Origin: Alitta virens
Taxonomy: Eukaryota > Annelida > Polychaeta > Phyllodocida > Nereididae
Assembly: GCA_932294295.1 (NCBI GenBank)
Contig: OW028575.1
Location: 13,892,058 to 13,956,057, forward strand
Direction of reading: 5' to 3'
Length of the DNA: 64,000 nt
Every line of letters starts with the position of its first letter. Within the stretch, counting starts at the first letter, position 1. Below, piece after piece: positions 49,101 to 60,909 of the stretch. A program made the translations under genes and the position numbers. The notes under the pieces are model-generated. The model was given only the letters and a program-made list of their open reading frames with translations, was not told the origin of the DNA and searched no databases.

Positions 49101-52100
49101 TAGGGATCTTTTCTTAATTGCACTTCACAGCTCACACTTAACTCGTCAGTTCAATGAGCTCTAGTCTAATATTATGAAGTTCACAATATTCAGCAATGTG
49201 TGAATTGCAATTTAACTTGTAACAGAATGAGTTATCTATCAATTCATAACAAAGACAATTCAGCTACTTAAGATGTTGAGAAGATATAGTAGTGTGCGTG
49301 TGAACGCCAAATAGGGTCAATTACATAATATTACATAATCTATGTCTGGTCAGTTCGGGGACATGCGAATAACGCGAATAACGGAGGTTCGCATTAATTA
49401 GAGATATAGGAAGGTTGGACTGTATAAGACAATGTTCAATCTCACCTTACTCCAGGAGGTAGAATCACATCGGATTGAGCGAAAGGCTGAGGAGCAGCAG
49501 TCCGCATGGCAGTGGGCTGGGTGCCGTGAGCTGCTCCAGAGGCTGCAGGGAAAGATAGAGGAGCAGGAGGCATGGTCGCTCGGACAGCGGCTGCTTCAGA
49601 CGGAGTGGTCAAGTGGGACGAGTCTGATATGTCACTCATGGTCTCATCTGCATAAACCAGAAGTATATTAATATCACCAATCTTTGATTTACGTATTTGC
49701 CTTTTTTCCGTCTATAACAGTTGCATGCTTCAAGATGTTGCACTATTGATATAAGTTGAACCAAAACTTCCACGTGGCCACTCAAGTAAACAGAAAGTTA
49801 GACTGCATCATCCAGAACTTCTTCATATACAGTTTATATAACTCAGTTACATTTTGTATAACTCCATAACAATGTTGTAATAACACTTTACATTCAAAAT
49901 TTGATCACAAATCTAAACATGGTAATCTTTGCAGAGTTCAGTAAAATACCTTGTGAATCTTGGTCCATGTTATTACTCAATCGCAAGGCATTGCTGTCTT
50001 GTGAATTATACTGGGCAGGTTTTGATTCAGGCATGGGTGAAGTTTGTGGAAGTTTAGTACTGGCTTTACTTTGAATGACCTGAAAAAGCAAAATATTATA
50101 ATTCAGTCATTCTGATCACCAATAAATTACAAAATGCAGCATACAAGTTCAACAAAACATTGTAGAATAGAGATACATTACAATGAGACTGAAACAACAC
50201 ACAAATAAAGCTAAGTTCAGTGCAATTATTTTGTATTATCTCCGTGCTACTGGTCCCAAGCCTAGTTGGTTTATGTGAGTCGCACGCACTGAGCCACTGA
50301 CAGACATAAATGATGATTAGTTCAAACTTCGCATCTACACCATGAAACCCTTACTACGTGGGTTCATGTACTACTCCCAGCACAGACACTTAATCCAAGA
50401 CATCTGTACATCGACCTTTCATTTCAACTTCTAAGAGGGTTTGAGCCTTCTTAAACTGACCTGATAAATAGCATATTTTCATCACTGTTTTGATCTATGA
50501 CTTTTGACCAGAGGATTCATCCGTGTTTGAAAACACATTTTTATATGACAATTATTCTGCTTCTGCCACCATTGTTTCTAGCATGGCTTTTTGAGGATGT
50601 AATTGTGACATTAATAATTCATAGAAAACTGTTTACGTACATTATTTTTGTTTCCTGAGCCTTGCTGCCATTGTTCCAATCTACGCTTTTCTATTATTCT
50701 TATCTCTTCTTTTAGTTCTTGATTTTCTGTCTCTAATTCTTCGACGCGGTCTCGGAGGCGAGTGTTACTGGATGTCCATCTCGATTCCTTTCTCTTCATT
50801 TCTTCTTGTAAATCAGCGACCTTTAATTAATGCAACAAAAGTGTGAGTATCTGTTTAAAGGGTGTTGTTCTTTTTCCCCATGATCAATTATCAAAATTTG
50901 CATTAGGGATTTACCTGCTTCTTTAACCCTTCTATTTCTTCCCTTTCCTTTTTGTCCGGCATAGTCTTCATTGCTTTCTTATAGTCTTCAAACTGTTTTT
51001 TCTCCCTTCTGCAAAATTCATATAATGTTATGCCCCAGTATTCTTGTAAGCGGCTCACAAAGTAATCTGCTTTACCATTATACCAGAACTACAACCAACA
51101 AATCTTACTTCAACTTCTTAGTCTCCTCAGCTTTGAATTCCTGCAATCTCTTTAATTCTTCATCCTTCTGTTTTTCAAACTCGGTCATTTCCTTTTTCAA
51201 TTCTTGTAGGCCCTGTACAGAAAAGTAAACAAGAAGTTAGAGTGCAGCATCAGTAGCTATCAGTTTATCGTGATCCACACTTTACTGCGACAATACAAAA
51301 TACTCTGTTTTTAAAAAGCCTGGCACTTGTTTGAAACATTTAAACTTAAATAGTATATATTAGTTAATTAGCATCATTCACATATATAATTCTTGACAAA
51401 CACTGACAGCATGACTAATTGACTTTTTAGTATTTGACATTGAGCCTCACTTTGAATGTTTGATGCTTCAATGAAATAGTTGCAGTGCAAAAACATTGAT
51501 ACAGGTCTAGCTATATGACAATATTTTTTTAAACCATCATTACAAAACAAGTCAAAATATATGTTAAGAACCACCCTAAACTGATGATGTACTATGCCTT
51601 AATTACCTCTTCTCGCTCCTTGCGAAGTCTATTTAAGGCCGCATTCTCTGATTTAAACTTGTCTATTTCATTTTCAAGCTGCATTAGTTTATCACGTATA
51701 AGTTTCGACTGAACACCATCACTGGATGATCCTGCTTGCTTAGCTGCTTCAAATTTCTCAGCCATTTCTTCCTGTAACAACAAAAACATTTCATAAGAAT
51801 ATTGGTGTTAAGTGTCATTAAGAGCATGAAAGAGTAATGGTAACAAGAACCCACTTGTTTTTGCTGCTGCAGTTTCGCTTGCTCCTGTTTGAGACTTGGG
51901 AAGAGTTTATTGACAAGTTGTGAAGTAGGTGGAGGGCTATCATACCCTGGACGGTTAATGCTAACAGGACTGACTGTAAGAAAAGTAAAACATCACATTT
52001 AAGTCATTAGTAATAAATAAAGGAAATAAATAAATTATTTTAAATACCACGTTTTCTGTTGAAATTTACAGCTAATTAAATGACACTCACTCCTCTTGAA

Positions 52101-55100
52101 GCTACCAATTTACAAAGATGAATGCTCTTTTACTTTACTTTTCAGTCTTCATATCCCTGCCGCCATAAATAAAAAATTTATAGATTGACATACCTTTAGT
52201 TTTTGTGATGGCAGATCTCACAACAGGTGTGCCACCGACTTGTTTGACTGGGGTATCAGGTTCATTCCATTCTTCATCATCTCCAAAATCTATCTCTGCA
52301 CCGCTCGGAGTCACCTGAGATCCACTGCTGTTATAACTGTCCGAGTTTGCTTTATGCTGACCACTGTCCCCTTCTTGACCCTCCGACTCCGACTCACTCC
52401 AGTGCATCACTTTGCTTAGCTGTGCAAGAGGTTTCCCTTTAGAGTCAACATTTTGAGTGTTTGTCTTGGATGGATGACATAAACTTGCTAGTTTCCGTGG
52501 CAATTCATGGCCTAATTTAGAGTTCTTTGATCTCATCAATTCATCCTCCTCATCACTGTCTACATCTTCATCATCTTGTCGCATTGTGTCATCACATCCA
52601 GACTCCTCTTGGTCCTTTTCTTCTTCATCTTTGATTCCCAATCCTTCGTCTTCCTCATCATCTTCAGAATTTGACAACTCCTCGCTTCGAATATCTTCCA
52701 CATCCTCATCAGTATCCACCTGTTTGTCTTCTTCTCTGAAATTGTTTGAATATACTCTTGCTAACACAACCGAAAATAATACAGACAGGTTAGTATATAT
52801 ATGAACAATATATAACATTCAGCTACTTCTAAATCCATAGACCTCATAGACTTGGAAGCTAAATTCCAGAGGACGTCATGTGAGTCCAGGAATCTTATTG
52901 GTTGAGGGACTGCTTTAGGCAATGGGAGTCCTTGATTCGCATTACGTCATCTGGAGTTTAGCTTCCAAGTATAGAAGATTTGTTTCCAACTCTTGTTGCA
53001 AACTGGCTGCAACAGAGAGAGCCACCAGCAAGATGGTCAAAACATTTTATGATTTTATGACACCTTGTAATCAGGTCATTCAGTGCAGTTGATGACGTTG
53101 CCTATAGATGGTATCATTAAACAATGGTTGGATCGTCACCCTTTGAAAACTGGTGCACTAAGTCAAACAGTCTTAAAGCTGGATTGTCAAACGGTTTTTG
53201 TACCACCAAAAATGCTATCCAAATGAAAGAAAATGCTTCCAAGTGATAAATTCAACAACCAAAATTGTCTGGATTGAATTAAATTAGTAAATATTGCAGG
53301 AATCCACTCGATCAGCGTTGTTTTATTTTAGCCAATTATGCATAGGAACGTACTGGACAGCATCGCTGATTAGCGAATTCAATGTCATTTTATTTAAATC
53401 TGAGGTCAGAACTGTTTTAATTCATGTCATAAGCGAAATACCTCCACATTTTTGTATATAATAAACTTTCAATTTTGAAAATCTGACAAAAATTGTAGGT
53501 GTTTTATAAAATATCTCACGAAGTGACGACTCTAATGAAGCTCCTGATGTTTGTCTGTGCCTCGTTTTCATTCATCATATACCATTTATGTATAATCTCA
53601 TGTAAACAAATAGGAATTTTTCGTACCATAAAAAATTAAATGCCATGGGAATTCTATATACTTCAAAGAGAAAAAGTGCATCTAGCAAGGCCGTGATAGA
53701 TGCGAAGTAAAATCAGTATTTTAGAAGACAATGAAATAAAGGCAATAGATTTTGGCCACTGTCATATTGACTGACAATCCAGCTTTAACAGTTAGGCGGT
53801 CTTTATTATTATGAATAATGTTACTATGTATGCCCAAATAAGGTGGCGCTAACTAAGAGGAGTTCCCATATAATACACAGAAATATATATTTTCAAAATT
53901 TCAAGAAGTTTGTATAAATCTCTAGATTGGCAAAGTGCCTGACCTCTTTTCAACATTTATCTGTGTTGCACTGTTATTTACTGGCGGTGTAGGTTTGCCT
54001 GACCGTTCGGACTTCTTGTTGTGAACAGCACGATTAACCGCTGACATATTACTCAAGAAAGAGGCATTGTCATCAGCAAACTCCTCCAGGATTTCAAATT
54101 CCTCCAGTTCGTCTTGTTCTATCTGAAATAGAAGTCAATATCATAAGTTTTGTCACATGATGTGCCTCGCATCTACACTGATATATACTACAATGTGTTG
54201 ACAACTAAACAGATCCTAAAAAAGATACACTAAATAGTGTTCTTCGTCATATTGACTTTTTTCCAGTCCAGCATCAACTTACCAATCAATACAACCTGTT
54301 TCCCTTATTTTCAGAACTCAGGAACTATTTATTTTTCTGCTAATGAATCCCATATAATTATTAAATGGTGCCAACCCATATTCATTACATACCAAGCACT
54401 TTACACGTTCTGACATACATCTACACAATGAGTACATATTACACCCTTTTAGCCTTTATATAAGGGTGGGGACCTAGCTCATTGGTAACTCGCTGGGCTT
54501 CCAATCACTGGGTCCCGGCATCGATTCCTGGTCGAGCCTACATTGGATGGCGGTTTCATCCATCATCTCATTGCCATGGTACCGGCCTGTCCTAATTAGC
54601 CCAACACTGAGCCAATAGGTGCAGAAATACAAGATGTAAAACCCCAATCCACACCTATCAGCCTTTATATAACCATCAACATTGTATTTATACAAATCCT
54701 TGACAGAACCCTTACCTTTTTTTTCTGTAAAGAAGAATTGTTGCCTCGTGAAAGCACTGACAATGGTTTCTTCATTGGAAGTATGCTGCGCTTCTCCTCA
54801 ATAGACTTATCACTAACAGCTCTTTTGGCAGCTTTGAACCCCATAGCAGTGGGTGGCAACTCGTTCAATGATTCTAGTTGAATAGCAGCTAATTGTGAAC
54901 TTGATTTGCTAGTGGCAAGTGTGCCAGATGGTTTAGTGTTCAATACAGTTTCTGACACCGATTTTTTCGCGGTTAGTTTCGGCTGTGATGATTTTCCGAA
55001 TAGTCTAGAACTCATTGAGCTTATTGCACTTTCTTTTTTAATTTTTCGGTCGTCAGTCTTTTTATTCTTGTCATCATTCTGAAATTGAATATAGTGAAAT

Positions 55101-58100
55101 TTGCAGAAATTAGTCTCAGACTCAAGATACTTTGTTTTTACAGTGGCAACAATATAACATTAAATGACACAAAACGAAATGTAGAAACATATCCATAGAA
55201 AAAGATAATACAGAATATTTCTCTATTTTATGGAGACCCCTCTAAGGCTAGTTGCCGCCACTGAGGAGCCCCCAAGCCTGACTTACTGGCAGCAATCCCC
55301 ATCATAATGATAAAGTTTATTATAAATAAAAATGAAACTTTTAGTTCAATTTATGGTTACTTAATTTTTTCATCAAACCTGTTCATACAAACCAGATATA
55401 CATGGCAAAATTCAACCTAAAGCTAGTTTATGAGGTTGATATAGTTTTGCGAGTACCCAAAGAATCTAAATTAACCCAAGCCTGTCATACCTTCGTTGGA
55501 CGGACTGGAGTGCTAGATATAGGAGAACTTTTCGAAGATCCTTTTCCACCTTTTAGACTTCTCCTCAACGATTTGAAGAGACCAAACCTTGCTATTCCTT
55601 GCCCTTTTCTGAGAAACGGTAACTTCCTCTTGCTGCTTGTTAATTTCTTACTTTCTTCTTCTTTCATCTGTGCAATAAATATCATTTATGTGAAAGAGTT
55701 TTTCATTGCAATTTCAAGAGAATCTTAGAAAGGAGTGATCAGTTCTGCATAAATAACATACCATCTCCTGTTCCTTCTGCAGTTCTTCCTCCAGCAAAGC
55801 TTCAAAAGTTTTATGATGACTTACAATTGGTTGTTCTTCTGGTACTTGATCCTCCTGATTCTAGACAAAAGTAGATAGCATTAGTGCACATACCCAGAGG
55901 TAGGTCCACAATCATCAGCTGGCGAATTTAATCATTGAAATATGTAGTATACTAATAATAAGAAGGTTGTGCACTCCACGGAGAATGGGAAACGTTTCAA
56001 CTGCCTAGTGTGACCTCTGACCTGATTTGCATGAAGAAGTAAGCATCTTCTCAAACATCCACAACTAGGGTTGGATATTGTATGCTGCTATACGATACGA
56101 TATTCCAAATATTGCAAAATTGTATACTATCGATAAGTTGATCCAGCTCTATCCAAAACTGTCTCCTTTAACATGTTTAAGGTCCTCCACAACATTTTGG
56201 CCAATGAGAGACCCCCTTATGGGCAGTAGTGTTCCAATGTAGCCAAATCTAGTGCGTTACCTTCTTATTATCTCTGCATCGTTCAATGTTAAAATCGCTG
56301 GCTGACACCCTGTGGCTGGTCTCATAATGTTCAATCTCACAGATAATATCATTATCATGATTATATGCAGTATCTTTAAAGCAAAACTAACCATCTCATG
56401 ACAAAGAGCTTGCTATCATGTCTAATTTTGTGAACTTACAATCAGACCCAAACAGGATTGTATAGTTACTAAATAACACCTCAATACACATACATTATTA
56501 TATCAGTAACTAAGATACAAAGAAAAACAAACCTCTGCAGTTTCTACATCTTCCTCCTCATTTTGTACATCATCATCATCATCATCATTTTTATCATTGT
56601 TCAAATTATATTCAGACTGTTCATTATGCTCCTCACCCTTGTGTTTGATTAATTGTGGTTTGGTGAATGGTTTGCCATCCACATCAGAATCAAAACCATC
56701 CCTGTCATGATCGTAATCCCCTTCATTTACGTCATCATCATTTTGGTCATCACGACAGTTAAATTCATCTCCCTCCATATTAAATTCACTCGCATTGCTC
56801 TCCACGTCATCCTCGCTTTCATACTCATCACTATCCCTGAGTTGCGCAGTGTTTCTTGGAGTACTTTTCTGTTGAATTGTCTCGTGCCTTGCGATTAATT
56901 TTTGCTGGGCATGCCAAGCCTCGGATCCAGGTAAAGGTGCTACACCATCATTGTCAGCGTACAGACTAGCTGATTCAATTATGGTAGAATCAGCATCCTC
57001 GAGGTCCTGATCATCCTGGTGAACAATTTCGCTCCGATGCACAGGGTATCTACCCTGAAATGTGTCAAAATTTTACATATTGTTTGCTTAACATATCAAA
57101 TAACACAGTGAAAATGCACTGTTAATACGTCAAACCAGGCTCTGTTTATTAAATAATGTCATTATAATGATGACATAATCATCTTTAACACCATAATACA
57201 CAAGATGGCAACAATAAATAGACCAATTTGTAATGGGAAGCAAAAGTACCACCAGAGGTCACTGGCAGATAAGCATTGTTTGATGACATCATCTTTTCAG
57301 TGATGTCATTTTTTGTTACAATAAATTAATCTAATTGTGTGGTGTGTGTGCTTGATCTGCTTCGGTGGCAGTGCCCTCTGGTAGGTTTTCTCCTCATTAC
57401 ACTGTACACAAGACAGCAATGATTCCAATCCAGCAAATGACCAAAACAGCAATTTGTCTCACCTGTCCTGGTCCCTGGATGACCTGCATTTGGCCTTGCA
57501 TAGGATCCAGTTGGGCCATTGCCATAGCACCATGTGCTAAAGCTTGAGGGATTGTAGACTTTTTTGGTGAACCAAAACCTTCCATAACAGAATCATTAGG
57601 AGCATAGCCTGTAATCAAGAAGTCAATTCTTGTGATAAGGCCACACTTATTTGATCTTTAGCTTCTCGGATAACGCATGAAATTGAAAACAGTCACTATT
57701 AAGATGATATGGTTGAAATAAAATTCTACGACAAAACTTACATTTAGTATTAATGAACCAGATGAGGCACCTATCATGAATTCTTAGCAAATAAGCATGA
57801 CGCAGACATGACAAACTCACCACCTTGTTGGGGTCCACCACCCCATTGTGCCTGTCTCTGCTTGCTGATCATCTTCTGAATCATTTGTTGCTCTTCTTGT
57901 AGTTTTAAAAGCTGAGCCTGTTGCTGTTGTAGTAACATATGTTGCTGCTGCTGCTGCCACTGACGAAGCTGCTTGAACTGCTCAAGTAACTGTGCTTGTT
58001 CTCGGCTCTGAGTTTGCTCTGCGAGGCTATTTTCGGCATCTGTAAACAAGTAGATCAGTCCAAGTTTTAAATCGCAATTCACCACATAAAAGACAATTAA

Positions 58101-59018
58101 TACAAAGTGAGACAACGATATAGTAGCTCTATTTGGCGTAATCAAATGATAATATCTTCCACCAAAAACAAGCCATTACAGCTCTTTAATGTAGACTACC
58201 AATCTCATTATCTGAGTACGAATCCATGCAATATTTTGCCAAATTTACCTTCTGGAGAAATAGACTAATGATGAGCCATAATTTTTGCCTGCTTTGCATC
58301 ACCCTCACAACATCAGTGTACTAGAGGATACCCTGATAACATGCACCCTTTTTTTCGGGGGTGTTGACAACTTGCTAAGCCCATATAAAGTCAATCCTGG
58401 CGACATGATTTTCAACCCTGGCCGGCAGCCCTAATGTTAGCAAAAGTTGCACAACACACACCACTGAGGACGACGGTGCAAAGCAGTCGAAAATTATGGC
58501 TCATCAGAACTCCATTTCTCCAGAAGATAAATTCAGCAAAAAGTTATTAAAGCTAATTGACAAAACGTACCTAAATGTCTTTGGTCAGGCATGTTGCTAT
58601 ACACTCCACTATATCCATTGTGATTCAAGTCATGGTCTGGTCCAGCACAACCATCGTTCACTTTTGAGAAGTTCATTGCTTTATTGAAATTACTAGACGG
58701 GAGTTCAAGATTCATGAGCACACTGTTCATAGGGGGACAACCAGAATGGTTCATCATAGCAAGCATCTGAGGGTTTATGGCCGCTCCCATCATGTTTGCC
58801 GAAGACATGGGAGGCATCATCATGCTGCTGTAAGTCTCTTGTGTGGGCAATGGATATCTTGCTGACTGAGTGTACAAGTTTGGTTCATTCATCATTCCAG
58901 GCTGAGATGTCCACACACCTGATGACACAGGTGCATACATCGGAAGTTGTTTCACTGCTCCAGCCAGTGGATCCCCTGCTGCAAATCCAACATTCGCTGT
59001 TGGATTCATGGCCATCAT
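46115..59018 (-). CDS. CENPJ: CENPJ / CPAP (SAS-4) centriole assembly protein
   Basis: Twenty-one coding exons join in phase to about 1474 residues: 59018-58571, 58039-57830, 57608-57463, 57054-56533, 55860-55762, 55667-55491, 55078-54716, 54122-53944, 52735-52194, 51973-51855, 51771-51607, 51212-51109, 51008-50915, 50820-50641, 50079-49950, 49647-49446, 48568-48364, 47783-47643, 47386-47313, 46916-46721, 46243-46115. Residues 170-205 are Gln-rich. The tubulin-binding PN2-3-like part spans about 443-534 ([12 protein letters not shown], then [13 protein letters not shown]). [15 protein letters not shown] at about 910 precedes a long coiled coil (about 920-1110). The C-terminal G-box/TCP domain (about 1285-1465) is a run of YPDG/FPNG beta-hairpin units ([27 protein letters not shown]). 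Family role: centriolar microtubule growth and STIL binding. It is longer than human (about 1340) because of acidic inserts. The start at 59018 follows a splice acceptor at 59050, so a leader exon exists. Confidence 0.96.
48095..48350. repeat. Dispersed repeat D, copy 1
   Basis: Its ends match 55975-56300 in the same orientation: TGCACTC...GAGA.TGGGAA at the left and ACCTTCT...TCGTTCAATG.TTAAAATC.CTGGCT at the right. The middle differs in length. Both copies are in CENPJ introns. Confidence 0.55.
48841..49424. mobile_element. Pogo/Tigger-like MITE with TA target duplication
   Basis: The left end CAGTCTGACCTTG (from 48843) and the reverse complement of the right end CAGTCCAACCTTC (to 49422) are inverted copies, each flanked outside by TA (48841-48842, 49423-49424). 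Inside each end, CGCGGTCCTTGGGGGAC and the complementary GTCCCC/TTCGCGTTA blocks extend the symmetry. Termini beginning CAGTC with TA duplication fit the pogo/Tigger branch of Tc1/mariner. At about 580 bases with no transposase frame it is non-autonomous. It is in the CENPJ intron between coding exons 16 and 17. Confidence 0.8.
53013..53160. mobile_element. Short MITE, family C, copy 3
   Basis: This copy begins GAGAGAGCCACCAGCAAGA like copy 2, contains GTTGATGACGTTG like copy 1, and ends with CAATGGTTGGATCGTCACC, which is inverted relative to its start. It lies in a CENPJ intron. Confidence 0.65.
54451..54672 (+). mobile_element. tRNA-derived SINE with perfect 13 bp target-site duplication
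   Basis: AGCCTTTATATAA stands at both 54451-54463 and 54660-54672. Between them the sequence starts with a tRNA-like head: an A-box-like TAGCTCATTGGTAACTCG and a B-box-like ATCGATTCCTGG, about 35 bases apart, then a non-tRNA body with GGATGGCGGTTTCATCC and a short A-rich end (GTAAAACCCC). The perfect duplication means the insertion is young. It sits in a CENPJ intron, antisense to the gene. Confidence 0.88.
55975..56345. repeat. Dispersed repeat D, copy 2
   Basis: This is the longer copy of the element at 48095-48350. Its right part (CATAATGTTCAA...) is also weakly echoed at about 59150-59230. Confidence 0.5.
57245..57386. repeat. Foldback with CTCF-like arms in a CENPJ intron
   Basis: The left arm CCACCAGAGGTCACTGG (57249-57265) and the reverse complement of TGGCAGTGCCCTCTGGT (57366-57382) are near-identical, with about 100 bases between. 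Each arm also resembles the CTCF core CCASNAGRKGGC. It may be a small element with inverted ends, a pair of sites, or both. Confidence 0.5.
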
Positions 59019-60883
59019 CGGTGTGTTCCCTCTGAACTCATTCTCTCACCTGAAGAAATAAGAAACTTTAAACTTCACCATAATTTTTTATTAAAATATT
59101 GACACTTGTACAGATTATCCAAAACAGCGACACTTGTCCACCAATGGGCAGTATGACTGCAGCCATGGGGTATAGCCGCTGACAGAGTTCTATAATGTTC
59201 AACTCTAAGATGGAATATTATCTGACAAACTAAAAATTTAGGATGATGTATTTTGCACCAACTCATTTGTCACAGCTACATCTATCTTGTGATTCTTCAA
59301 CCGTTCTTGTGAGGAGTTTGTATTGTAACATGTACCAGGAATCTCTGCAGCTGAATATCAGCTTCAACAAGGGGTAATTTTGTGGCCGAGTGATCTGCGA
59401 CTCCCACCCTGTTGACGTTTTCACACGAGTCACCGTTTTGACATTGACATGTTAGTCACCATTTCGCAGTGTGCAGCAAACTTGTTGACGACGTTTTGTC
59501 TACTATACCTTGTGTTATGCTGTTTTGTGATTGTTTTATTAGGTCTTGGGCACAGGCGGATCCAGGGGGAGGTGGGCATTGGGGCCATGCCAGCCCCCTC
59601 CCCCACACTTTAATGTCTAATTTTGGCCTATGAAATGACATCTTTCAGGTATGATTTTGGCCATTTGCCCCCCCCCCCCCCCTCCCAGTAAATTCAGGTC
59701 TGGATTCGCCAGTGGTCTTGGGGCTGTGGGCGGTGCGCCCGGCCCTGATTTAAAGAAATACCAAGTTTAGCTTACCTTGCAAGTTGCATATAACTTTAAT
59801 TTTAACCTGCAACCCAAACAAGCAGTCTCTGGTCATAAATACTTATCAGCCCTACCAGTGTCTACATCTATACAAGAACAGCCCAAACATTACATTATTT
59901 GCAGTTTCTTGGCATGCGCTCTATTAAGTGGGCGATAATGTATTTATTTAAATGTACCAATTCTCACTGTCAAAAACGATGGCGTATACAATTCCTTCTG
60001 GTTGGTAGGCATACATTTAAAATACCTATTGTATGTAGCTTTCCCTTCAAGGCTTGAACGTCGCTCGACCTGCAGTGAGAGTAGACCCACTCATCCGTCA
60101 TAAAATTCCTCAAAAATTCCAAGCATGTCCCGACTTGCTCTGGTGGCAGTTCTTCGTGAAAATGGCAGCAACTAGGGCAATTTAGGGCACAATTTCATGT
60201 CCAGAAACTCACTAGAGACTTATGCACTTCTCATTTTTGCAGTATAGTAGTTTACTGCGATCACTCAGGAAGTTTCTATCAAGTAATAAACACAGCGAAC
60301 ACTGAAAAGAGCGATTTTAGGCGCCATCAAAACATCTAAATACCTCGAATGCAAATGCTATAAAAATTGAACGCAATACATCCATTACAAACTAAACCAC
60401 TATAATTAAATGTATAAAAATATTATATATATAGTAAAGATGATTATTATGCATCGTTGATTAAAATTTGGCTCTAATAGAAATTTATTTACAAGCATTT
60501 GGCTCATATCAGGAGGCAATAGGCGTCTGCTAAATCTGGATTTTGATATTTCTGCTGCAGGTGGATTCGGATTCTGTGCCACTTGTAGGGACCATTTCAA
60601 CATCAGATGACTGTTAAACATATTATGAAGAGTTAATGAAGCTGTCTACACTTGAACACTAGCATGGTCTATTTTGGTTATGGATCATAACTGATGCAAC
60701 AGTCAACCTTTTGAAGTTGTGTCATATTTTGATTGAATGAACCAACTAATTCAATTATTGTAAACTTTTATATGAGGTGTTACACAAATTTATAAGGGAA
60801 ATTGAAGTATCTGTCATTACTTGATGTGATACAGTGCTCACTTGTTCTTATTGACATTGCTCAAAGCAAAATTCTTTCTGCAG
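59019..60883. promoter_or_regulatory. Divergent region between CENPJ and the next gene
   Basis: No coding exon is supported. CENPJ transcription must start here, because an acceptor (TTTCTTCAG) precedes its first coding exon at 59049. A possible leader donor is CATTCGAG/GTATTT near 60350. The stretch 59550-59700 is a G/C-rich repeat-like patch with a C15 run (59668-59682). The plus-strand gene on the right also lacks its leader exon here. Confidence 0.4.
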
Positions 60884-60909
60884 AAACAGCTTTAAATTAA
60901 GTAGACAGA

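Noticed and set aside
54464..54540. Functional tRNA gene
   Set aside because: The head has A- and B-box-like sequence but lacks a proper cloverleaf, and it is bounded by target-site duplications as part of a SINE.
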